Below are positions 45,019 through 52,608 of a stretch of DNA of 64,000 nt, piece by piece. How positions within the stretch are numbered: the first letter of the stretch is position 1; the number at the start of each line of letters is the position of its first letter. The notes under the pieces were generated by a model, which worked only from the letters and a program-made list of their open reading frames with translations, ran no database searches and had not been told where the DNA came from. The stretch is from the NCBI GenBank assembly GCA_026398415.1, contig JAPLSY010000053.1, forward strand, positions 31,917 through 95,916. The letters are read 5' to 3'. Position numbers and translations under genes: made by a program. This DNA is from Kiritimatiellota bacterium. Lineage in GTDB: Bacteria; Verrucomicrobiota; Kiritimatiellia; JAAZAB01.

Positions 45019-46790
45019 TCTTCGAGTTATCCAAACTGTTCCTTAAGGACACCAAAAAGCGCCTGCGTCCATCCAACCAGGCGCCGGATAAAGGCGTGCG
45101 GGCCTTTGTCAACAAGCCGACCATCGGCCTGGTGTACTGGCTGTTGGTATGGCTGGCGGCGTTTCTCCTGATGATGGTCCCGACTCTCCCGGAGGTCGGG
45201 AACGGTGGCGGGCCTGTCCACCATAGCCTTGGCGTAGGTGGGCCGCTCCGGCTTGTGCCTGGGCGCGCATCGCCCATCACGGTCGTGTCCGCCGGCACCG
45301 TAATCGTGGAGCGCGGTCAGAAAGTGGATGCGAAAACGATTGGAAAAATCCGGGACTACCAGGCGCAGGTCAAGGCTGACGAGCCGTTTTCAAGCCGATT
45401 GCAAAAGCTGGCCGGTGACGGCCTGCTCCTGTTTCTCGGATTAATGGTTACGGCCATCATGTTCCGGTTTGCTTGCCTCGGTAGTGCCTCCGGCAAAATT
45501 TGGGGTCCATCGCGGGCCATCTCGCCGAACTCGATGATCCTGCTGTTCCTTTTGGTTTCGCTCCTGAGCCTGGCGCCGGTTAAATGGTTGTTGTGGATGG
45601 ATTTCGATCGCCTGCCATGGCTTGCCCCCTTGGTGGAAGCGCTTATGCCTTTGGCGCTGGCGCCGCTATTGATGTCGATTTTAATTAATCCATCCGCCGG
45701 CATTGTGGCGGGATTCTGGGTTAGTTTTGCCGCCGCTGGGTTGGCCGACTACCGGATTAACGTTTTTGTGACGGGACTGATCGTGACTGCCGTCGTGGTT
45801 CGCTCGGCCCGGGCGGTCAGATCGCGTTCAAAACTGTTCCGGATCGGACTGTGGGCCGGATTGGCGGGCGCCGCCAGCGCGGCCGGTTTTGCCGCCATCG
45901 GAATGCCCGGCTATGAATTCGTGTTGCCACAATGCCTGGCGAGCCTGGCCAGCGGCGTATTCTCGGCTTTGGTCGCCATGCTGTTGCTTCCGCTCCTGGA
46001 GCTCATCTTCGGGATTTCCACGGATATTTCGCTCCTGGAGCTCTCGGACCTCGAACATCCCTTGTTGAAGCGTTTGGCGATCGAGGCTCCCGGCACTTAT
46101 CACCATAGCCTGATGGTGGCGAACCTGACGCAGGCCGCGGTGGCCGCCATCGGCGGCAATGCCCTGCGCGCCGGAATCTGCGCCTATTTTCATGATATCG
46201 GCAAGCTGGCCAAGCCCGCCTTCTTTTCCGAAAATATCCAGTATGGCCAGAACCCGCATGACGATTTGTCGCCCAGCATGAGCACGTTGCTCATCATTTC
46301 CCACGTCAAGGAGGGCGTCAATCTGGCCCTGCGCCATAAATTGCCCCGTGCGGTGGTCGAGGCCATTCAACAGCACCATGGGTCGGGACTGGTGTTTTAT
46401 TTTTATCACAAGGCCAACGTCCAACGCGGCCAAGCCGCGCCCGACGCTGCCGCGTCCGACGTTAAGGAAGAGGATTTCCGCTATCCCGGTCCCAAGCCGC
46501 AGTCCCGTGAAATTGCCGTGTTGAGTCTGGCGGACGCCATCGAGGCCGCCTCGCGGTCATTGGAAAAGATTACCGCCGGCAACCTGGAAGACCTGGTACG
46601 CGACGTAATGGATTCCAAGCTTCGGGACGGACAACTGGATGCATGCGACCTGACCCTGGCGGAAATCAATACCATCCGGCGCGTGCTGACTTTAACCTTG
46701 AGTAACATCCTGCACGGGCGCGTGGCCTATCCCAGTAATGAAAATATTCGTCCACAACCGGCAGACGCGGCGCCGTCCGAACGTTCGTAA
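45015..46790 (+). CDS. PgpH/YqfF-like HD-domain phosphohydrolase
   Basis: A 591-residue membrane protein. Two membrane regions (TM1 about 40-60, then a six- or seven-helix block about 135-340) precede a cytoplasmic HD domain with YHHSLMVANL, HDIGKLAKPAFF and QQHHGSGL. Homologues hydrolyse cyclic di-AMP. The extracellular part between TM1 and the TM block is only about 70 residues, much shorter than in PgpH. Location directly before ybeY is the usual arrangement. Confidence 0.85.
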   Translation: MIFELSKLFLKDTKKRLRPSNQAPDKGVRAFVNKPTIGLVYWLLVWLAAFLLMMVPTLPEVGNGGGPVHHSLGVGGPLRLVPGRASPITVVSAGTVIVERGQKVDAKTIGKIRDYQAQVKADEPFSSRLQKLAGDGLLLFLGLMVTAIMFRFACLGSASGKIWGPSRAISPNSMILLFLLVSLLSLAPVKWLLWMDFDRLPWLAPLVEALMPLALAPLLMSILINPSAGIVAGFWVSFAAAGLADYRINVFVTGLIVTAVVVRSARAVRSRSKLFRIGLWAGLAGAASAAGFAAIGMPGYEFVLPQCLASLASGVFSALVAMLLLPLLELIFGISTDISLLELSDLEHPLLKRLAIEAPGTYHHSLMVANLTQAAVAAIGGNALRAGICAYFHDIGKLAKPAFFSENIQYGQNPHDDLSPSMSTLLIISHVKEGVNLALRHKLPRAVVEAIQQHHGSGLVFYFYHKANVQRGQAAPDAAASDVKEEDFRYPGPKPQSREIAVLSLADAIEAASRSLEKITAGNLEDLVRDVMDSKLRDGQLDACDLTLAEINTIRRVLTLTLSNILHGRVAYPSNENIRPQPADAAPSERS

Positions 46791-47235
46791 GCTCGCCGCG
46801 CTGGCGCGTTTTTTCCTGCTCCAGGCGACGGGTCTGAAGTCGGAAGGTGCGTGGGCCGAGGTGTCCGTGGTGTTGACCGATGACACCGGGATTGCGCCGG
46901 TCAACCGGACTTTTCTCGATCATGCGCGCGCAACGGATGTCATCACGTTCACGCTCTTGCCCATGCCCGGTGGCGGTGCGGGGGCCCGCGGCGAGATTTA
47001 TCTCAATGTGCAACGGGCGCTGGAAGAAGGCGCGCGCCGGGGCAACGCGGCCGATGAATTGGCCCTCTACCTGGCGCATGGGTGCGATCATTTGACCGGG
47101 GCCAACGATCGCACGGTCAGGGAGCGGCGCCGCATGCGGCGGCGGGAATTGCTTTGGATAAAGCGGGCGCGGCGGGACGGACTCATGGCCGGGCTCTGGG
47201 CGGTGGCGGAAAAGGAGCAAGGTGCTTTCCAATGA
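46738..47235 (+). CDS. ybeY: Endoribonuclease YbeY (rRNA maturation)
   Basis: A 165-residue UPF0054 protein. The family motif is HGxxHLxGxxH; here HGCDHLTGAND gives two zinc His and an Asp in place of the third. ATDVITFTLL in the first half matches the family. It starts inside the PgpH gene (53-bp overlap) and its stop overlaps the next start. YbeY acts in 16S rRNA 3' maturation and ribosome quality control. Confidence 0.87.
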   Translation: MKIFVHNRQTRRRPNVRKLAALARFFLLQATGLKSEGAWAEVSVVLTDDTGIAPVNRTFLDHARATDVITFTLLPMPGGGAGARGEIYLNVQRALEEGARRGNAADELALYLAHGCDHLTGANDRTVRERRRMRRRELLWIKRARRDGLMAGLWAVAEKEQGAFQ

Positions 47236-48734
47236 AGATTGATTCCAGGAAGCAGTTGTTTATTGACGAGAAGTTTATTGAAAACAAAAAGGGCATTACG
47301 CTCCAGGTGAATCCGCCGGTTAAGGCGGAGCAGATCGAATGTCTTACGCCGGCATATCATCCGCCGTATGTGATTGAATATGGCGGGAAGTATTTCATGT
47401 ATTACGGATCCAAAAAAGACGGGATTGTTGTTTATACCTCCACGGACGGGGTAACCTGGAAAAATGGGGTAACCGATCCGTCCGGGAATCCGCGGGCCAT
47501 CGCGAGCTATGGCGAGGGCGGTCCTTTTTTGGATCCCAGGGCTGAAGACGGGTATCCCTTCAAATCGATTTCTGGCGTTGGCAACGATCCGGTGAAAGGG
47601 TTGGTCGGGGTCTGGGCGGAAACCGTGGGGACGAACGGGGGAAAAATACTGGAAGGCGCGCTGTATCTTTTCCGTTCAAAAAACGGTTTGCAATGGGAAA
47701 TCGTTCCCAAAATACCCGTGCCGTTTACCTGTGATACCGCCAATCAATGCGTGTATGACCCCGGCATTGGCCGCTACGTCGCTTATTTGCGCGGTGAAAA
47801 AAACGGGCGTGCCGTGGCCCGGACCGAAATTGATGATTTGATGAAAATGCCGTGGCCTTTTCGCCGGAATGCGTCCCGGCCCACCGGCCCCCATGGGTGT
47901 TATTCGGGCATTAAAGAGGATGAAATGGATATCGTTCTCTTTAGCGACGATCAGGACCCGCCCGGAACGGATATATATAATCCCTGCGTCAATATTTATC
48001 CACACGCTCAGGATGTCTATCTGGCATTCCCCAGCATGTTTCGAGCTTATGGGTATGGCGACAGAAAATATCTGGATGCCACCTATGGCCGGGAAAACAG
48101 GCGTGATATCCGCGGCGATGAAAGCGGCGATGGCTTGTTCGAGATTCAATTGGCCGTCAGCCGGGATGGCAAACAATTCCAGCGCTTTAGAACGCCGTAT
48201 CTGCGACCGGGATTAGTCACTGACCGGCGCGGTGAAAGAGGGGAAAAAGATTGTGGATTGATTATGCTGGGCATTGGGATGGTGCGCCAGGGTGATTATC
48301 TCTGCCAGTATTATCTGGGCATGCAGGGCACCCACTGTGATTTCCCCGTCGTGGCCAGGCGGGGGATTGACCCTGCAAAAGACCGGCGGATTTTCCGGTT
48401 GATCCAGCGTTTGGATGGTTTTGTTTCCGCGGATGCCGGAGCGGAAGGCGGGGAAATCACTACGCCTGTATTAACTTTTGCCGGTAACCGGCTTGTATTA
48501 AATGCGGATTGTGGCGGTTTGGGCGAAATCTGGGTTGAATTGCAGGATGGCCAAGGGATGCCCGTTAGCGGCTATGCGCTGGCCGACTCGGTTTCCATTG
48601 ATCGCAATGGAACGGCCCAGGAGATATGGTGGAAGCAAGGCCCCGATGTTTCGAAACTGGCTGGGAAGCCGATTCGACTGCATATCAAAATGCGCTCTGC
48701 AAAATTATTCGCCTTCCAATTTATTAACGCGTAA
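47232..48734 (+). CDS. Beta-propeller glycosidase-like protein
   Basis: A 500-residue protein starting at an ATGA overlap with ybeY. It begins with SRKQLFIDEKFIE and shows propeller-type segments (GGKYFMYYGS, TDGVTWKNG, FRSKNGLQWEIVP, SRDGKQFQRF), as in the GH32/43-like superfamily proteins abundant in PVC bacteria. Acidic residues in LFIDE and GPFLDP could be catalytic, but I cannot confirm it. No signal peptide is visible. It is unusual in being coupled to housekeeping genes. Confidence 0.6.
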   Translation: MKIDSRKQLFIDEKFIENKKGITLQVNPPVKAEQIECLTPAYHPPYVIEYGGKYFMYYGSKKDGIVVYTSTDGVTWKNGVTDPSGNPRAIASYGEGGPFLDPRAEDGYPFKSISGVGNDPVKGLVGVWAETVGTNGGKILEGALYLFRSKNGLQWEIVPKIPVPFTCDTANQCVYDPGIGRYVAYLRGEKNGRAVARTEIDDLMKMPWPFRRNASRPTGPHGCYSGIKEDEMDIVLFSDDQDPPGTDIYNPCVNIYPHAQDVYLAFPSMFRAYGYGDRKYLDATYGRENRRDIRGDESGDGLFEIQLAVSRDGKQFQRFRTPYLRPGLVTDRRGERGEKDCGLIMLGIGMVRQGDYLCQYYLGMQGTHCDFPVVARRGIDPAKDRRIFRLIQRLDGFVSADAGAEGGEITTPVLTFAGNRLVLNADCGGLGEIWVELQDGQGMPVSGYALADSVSIDRNGTAQEIWWKQGPDVSKLAGKPIRLHIKMRSAKLFAFQFINA

Positions 48735-48756
48735 AAAGAAAGAAAGGAATCAAATA

Positions 48757-49668
48757 ATGAAATCATCCGCGGAACTTGTAGGGACGGCTTGGAAACAGGG
48801 GGTTGTGGTGCCCTCCTTTAATGTGCCTTATTTGCCCATGGTGGAACCCGTCGTGCGTGCCACGCGGGATCAGGACGCAGTTGCCTTTGTCGCCGTCGCG
48901 CGGTTGGAATGGATTAAGTTTGAGAGCCGCAGTTTGTCCGCCGTTATGCAGGAATATAAGCGCTGGCAGGATCCAAAGCATGTGCGCCTGCATTTGGATC
49001 ATGTGCCGGTCATGGATGAGGACCATCAGCAGGTTGATGTCCTGGCGATTATCAAGGAAGCGATTGCGCTGGGCTATCAATCGGTGATGGTTGATGGCTC
49101 CCGCTTGGCCTTGGCGGACAACATCCGCGCCACGCGCGCCGTGGTCGAATTGGCGCACGCGGCCGGCATTGCCTGTGAAGCTGAACTGGGCGCGGTTTTA
49201 GGGCACGAAGAAGGCCCTTTGCCGCCGTACGAGGAGCTCTTCAAGTCCGGCAAGGGGTTTACGCGCGTCGAGGAAGCGCGCCGGTTTGTGCGGGAATCGG
49301 GTTGCGATTGGCTTTCGGTGGCGATCGGCAATATCCACGGCGCGGTTTCGCAGGCGGCCCGGGACAACAAGAAAGTTGAGGCCCATTTGAATTTGGAACA
49401 TCTTGACCGGCTGTGTGAGGCAACCGGCATTCCCCTGGTGTTGCACGGCGGGTCCGGGGTATGCCGGGAGGATGTGCGCGCTGGGATTAAACGCGGCCTG
49501 GCCAAGGTCAATGTTGGCACCGAAATTCGGCAGGCATATGAGGTCGCGCTGAAAGCAAGCGGCACGGTGACGGTGGCGCAACAGGCGGTATATGTTCGAA
49601 CGACCGAGTTGCTTCGCGATTATTTTGGCATTCAAGGCCTGCGCGCCGCCCTCATGGGAAAGACCTGA
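48757..49668 (+). CDS. Class II fructose/tagatose-bisphosphate aldolase-like protein
   Basis: A 303-residue zinc aldolase of the FBA/GatY/KbaY class. HLDHVPVMDEDH carries the first zinc and catalytic region, VMVDGS, AELGAVLGHEEG and VLHGGSGV follow in family order, and NVGTEIRQAY ends the phosphate site. It cleaves a ketose bisphosphate to two trioses. The chosen start at 48757 has an AAAGGAA box. It follows the propeller gene by 22 bp and is probably coexpressed with it. Confidence 0.87.
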   Translation: MKSSAELVGTAWKQGVVVPSFNVPYLPMVEPVVRATRDQDAVAFVAVARLEWIKFESRSLSAVMQEYKRWQDPKHVRLHLDHVPVMDEDHQQVDVLAIIKEAIALGYQSVMVDGSRLALADNIRATRAVVELAHAAGIACEAELGAVLGHEEGPLPPYEELFKSGKGFTRVEEARRFVRESGCDWLSVAIGNIHGAVSQAARDNKKVEAHLNLEHLDRLCEATGIPLVLHGGSGVCREDVRAGIKRGLAKVNVGTEIRQAYEVALKASGTVTVAQQAVYVRTTELLRDYFGIQGLRAALMGKT

Positions 49669-49675
49669 ATCTTGC

Positions 49676-49731
49676 CGACAGCCTACGGCCTACAGTTTTC
49701 AGCCTATTGCCTACAGCCTGCAGCCTATGAT
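49676..49731 (+). repeat. Word-like repeat before recO
   Basis: The motif CAGCCTAC/GCCTACAG recurs five or six times in about 55 bp right up to the recO ATG. No Shine-Dalgarno box is left in this stretch. Confidence 0.55.
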
Positions 49732-50557
49732 TGTCAAAACCCAGGCCATTGTTTTGCGGATGATTCCCTTCTCGGAAACTTCGCGCGTGGTTTTGTGGTT
49801 GACCCGCGACCACGGCAAGATCGCCACGATCATCAAGGGGGCGCATCGCCGCCGCAGTCCATTCGTGGGCCAGGTGGACTTGTTTTACACCTGCGAACTG
49901 CTGGTTTACCTGCGCCTGTTCCGGGGGCTGCACGTTGTCAAGGAATGCTCGCCGCTCAAGCCGCGGACACCCTTGCGGTCGCGCTGGCGGGCGACCGCGT
50001 GTGCCTCTTACTTCACCGAGTTGGTCGCGCGGATTTCACCGCTATACGCGCCGCACCCGGAACTCTTCCGTCTGCTGGATATGGCCCTCGATTATTTCGC
50101 CGATCAATCGGCCCTGGAGCTTGGCCTGTTCTGGTTTGAATTAAAGCTGATGAAGGTCATGGGCCTTTCCCCGCAACTCAAGGAATGCCTGGTCTGTCAC
50201 CATCCGCTGCAGACAGACGACAGACGGCAGACGACAGACGACAGACGGGAACCGGCCCTCGGAGCACGCGAAGCTTCCGTGTTTTCCTGTGTGCGCGGCG
50301 GTGTTCTGTGCAAGACATGTGCGCCCTCGGCCGGCAAGGAGGCGCTGCCGATCACGCCGGATATTCTGGGGATGCTCCGCTTCTGGCAGTCGTCGCGATC
50401 CTGGCGCTCGGCGCAAAGCGCGGCCTGTACGCCCCGGCAGATACGGGAACTGGAGCGGATTCTGGGCCTTTTTATGCAGTACCACCTGGAAATTGGCAAC
50501 CCGGCGCGTGCCACCGCGCTCTCCATCCTGCGTACGCGTCTGGTGCCAACCGATTGA
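49727..50557 (+). CDS. recO: DNA repair protein RecO
   Basis: A 276-residue RecO, which loads RecA with RecF/RecR. An N-terminal OB fold (VKTQAIVLRMIPFSETSRVVLWLTRDHGK) and helical region with a zinc site are present: CLVC and, after an insertion, CVRGGVLCKTC. Between the two Cys pairs lies an in-frame low-complexity stretch (TDDRRQTTDDRRE) from a short tandem DNA repeat. The start is set at 49727, directly after word-like repeats; the upstream in-frame stretch looks noncoding. Confidence 0.87.
   Translation: MIVKTQAIVLRMIPFSETSRVVLWLTRDHGKIATIIKGAHRRRSPFVGQVDLFYTCELLVYLRLFRGLHVVKECSPLKPRTPLRSRWRATACASYFTELVARISPLYAPHPELFRLLDMALDYFADQSALELGLFWFELKLMKVMGLSPQLKECLVCHHPLQTDDRRQTTDDRREPALGAREASVFSCVRGGVLCKTCAPSAGKEALPITPDILGMLRFWQSSRSWRSAQSAACTPRQIRELERILGLFMQYHLEIGNPARATALSILRTRLVPTD
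50211..50248 (+). repeat. 7-8 bp tandem repeat within recO
   Basis: AGACAGACG-type units repeat about five times, coding for the TDDRRQTTDDRR stretch. The array is in frame and sits in a loop of the zinc finger region. Confidence 0.8.
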
Positions 50558-50680
50558 TTAACCGCTGACCTGCCCGCAGTGCTTCGCCCAGCGATGCAGG
50601 CGGGTTAAACGGATATCTCGGAAATTATTTTCGATTATCCGTGCCCATTCGCGGTATCCGCGGTAAAAATTCTTTTCGAA

Positions 50681-51244
50681 TCAGCCCTTGAAGATCATGA
50701 ACTTTCGCAGGGCGAAATTGATCAGGGCCGCGACCACGCATTCCGCGCCAAAGGCCACCGTGGTGGTGAAGTGCCACTGGTTGATCAGTACGCCCATCAG
50801 GAATGTGCCGATTGCGATGGAAATGCCCGAGACGGCATAAAACAGGGCCACTTCCACCGTACGGTGGGCGCAGGCGCACAGCGTCGTGCGCTGGCTGAGC
50901 CCCAGTTTGTTCAAGGCCAAGTCCACCGGCGGATAACACCGGCCTGATTCGAAAACCCATAGGATATTCAGGATGTAGGCCACCAGGTTGGAGAGCAGAA
51001 AAGCCAGGGCGTTGTTGATCATGGCGTTGCGGGCACGGAGGGCGTCGCTGATCGGGGGGCAGGCAAGGTGAAACAGCTTCACGAAAACGTCTTCGGCATT
51101 GAGCGCGGGGATGACCAGCCAGGCGAGCAGGAAGAAAGCGATGACGTGCACCGTTACCGCGCCCCCGCCGCAAATCGCGTATTTAATAAACTGAATCAGC
51201 GGCGACGCTTCGCGCTGGGCGAACTGCTTCCAGATCCCGGCCAT
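50681..51244 (-). CDS. GtrA-family membrane protein
   Basis: A 187-residue protein with four or more membrane helices in GtrA order: FIKYAICGGGAVTVHVIAFFLL, NALAFLLSNLVAYILNILWVF, ALFYAVSGISIAIGTFL and ECVVAALINFALRKFMIF. GtrA proteins are thought to flip polyprenyl-linked sugars for surface polysaccharide. The start at 51244 has an AAAGGA box upstream. It stands alone. Confidence 0.85.
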   Translation of the reverse strand: MAGIWKQFAQREASPLIQFIKYAICGGGAVTVHVIAFFLLAWLVIPALNAEDVFVKLFHLACPPISDALRARNAMINNALAFLLSNLVAYILNILWVFESGRCYPPVDLALNKLGLSQRTTLCACAHRTVEVALFYAVSGISIAIGTFLMGVLINQWHFTTTVAFGAECVVAALINFALRKFMIFKG

Positions 51245-51343
51245 ATTAGTATCCTTTCGTAAGGCCGGAACCATAATACGACCTGTGTAAAAACGCAATC
51301 CTCCTTTTGCCGATTCACCAATGCTTCACTCCGCAGGCTGCCG

Positions 51344-52417
51344 TCATTGATTTTTTACACTTCCTCTGATGACCAGGCTGGGATGAACAAGAAACCGGAT
51401 ACAACCGGCATCGCTTGCCTTGTCGATTAGATCAAATAATCTGTTTACGGCCAGTTTTGTTATTGTTTTCCAATCGGTTCTGACCACATCCAAGGCGATG
51501 CTTTTATTCCCTATTTTTATATCGATATCGTCACAACCGATGACGCTCACATCGTTCGGGATGGTTTTTCGCCTGCTTTCCAAGTAGCCACATACGACCT
51601 CGCCATGCGCGCAATAAGATGACACGAAAATTCCGGTAAATTTATTTTTGTCGAAAAAAATGTCCAGTTTATTATGCGGTATAAGGTTGTCGGTTGCCCA
51701 CAAGCATATATTATTATTGCATTCCATCCCATGGGATATGAGCGCTTCTTTGAAGCCTTCAAAACTATGGCGGAAATTACGGTCTTCGGGCATATCCTTG
51801 AATATCGCGCCAATGTTTTTATGCCCTGACTTGGCAAGATGTTCGCCGGCCATAAAACCAGCGGCAAGACTATAAGGCGTGGCAGTATCTACCCTCAAAT
51901 TAGTCGTATGATTTATCAGCACCATTGGCCGAGGGTGTATTTTTTGCCTGATTCTGGAAATAATTTCATCATTCATTATCCCGACCAGGATGGCGCCATC
52001 CATCGTTTCTTTAGCGAACATATTCTCGTCGTAACTACAGTCGCTTTTCTGAAAATGGAAATCAGGAACATAGCCCCTTTGTTTTATCATCGTATTAATG
52101 ATATTAAGAACGATAGTGTAATATTCCGACCATCGCGTAACAAGACATCGGATCACCTTCGTTTTGGGCCCAAGCATAATCTTTTCCGCCGGAATAATTG
52201 TTCGCAGTCTTCCGCTATTAGTTTCAATTTCTCCTTTTTGTTCCAATATTTTCAGGGCTTTCCTTATTGTTTTACGGCTTGCCCGGTACATTTCAATCAA
52301 TACGCGTTCCGACGGTAAAACCGGAGGACTAAACCCCCGTTTTTTTATTTTGTCGGATATATCCATTGCGATTTCTTCATAAAGAAACCGCTTCCTGCAT
52401 TTTTTGATTATAGCCAT
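51344..52417 (-). CDS. GntR-type transcription regulator with LacI-like sensor domain
   Basis: A 357-residue regulator. Residues about 10-80 form a GntR winged helix (LYEEIAMDISDKIKKRGFSPPVLPSERVLIE, then SRKTIRKALKILEQKGEI). The rest is a periplasmic-binding-like sensor domain (about 85-350, with GAILVGIMND, HRSFEGFKEAL-like and IGCDDIDI) as in LacI/AraR-type arabinose repressors. It probably controls the interrupted glycosidase next door. Its base composition is more AT-rich than the flanks. Confidence 0.85.
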   Translation of the reverse strand: MAIIKKCRKRFLYEEIAMDISDKIKKRGFSPPVLPSERVLIEMYRASRKTIRKALKILEQKGEIETNSGRLRTIIPAEKIMLGPKTKVIRCLVTRWSEYYTIVLNIINTMIKQRGYVPDFHFQKSDCSYDENMFAKETMDGAILVGIMNDEIISRIRQKIHPRPMVLINHTTNLRVDTATPYSLAAGFMAGEHLAKSGHKNIGAIFKDMPEDRNFRHSFEGFKEALISHGMECNNNICLWATDNLIPHNKLDIFFDKNKFTGIFVSSYCAHGEVVCGYLESRRKTIPNDVSVIGCDDIDIKIGNKSIALDVVRTDWKTITKLAVNRLFDLIDKASDAGCIRFLVHPSLVIRGSVKNQ

Positions 52418-52469
52418 ACTACCTTAACTATTTTGCCCGCCGGCGGTGGGCGGCCGCATGATTTTTCAA

Positions 52470-52502
52470 CCTAACCGTGCAAAAATATCTTGCACGGTTA
52501 GG
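52470..52502. promoter_or_regulatory. Perfect 13-bp inverted repeat upstream of regulator
   Basis: CCTAACCGTGCAA (52470-52482) and TTGCACGGTTAGG (52490-52502) surround a 7-bp centre, 53 bp upstream of the regulator start. It could be the regulator's own operator or, on the minus strand, a terminator for the glycosidase gene. Confidence 0.6.
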
Positions 52503-52608
52503 TGTAAAGTATGGCTAAATTGAATTGCGGTCAAGCAAAAGCAAGAACGTTCAATTGGCGCAAAATTGAGGTGCTACAAAAGCACCCCGTCCATAGTCGT
52601 TGGTTGAG

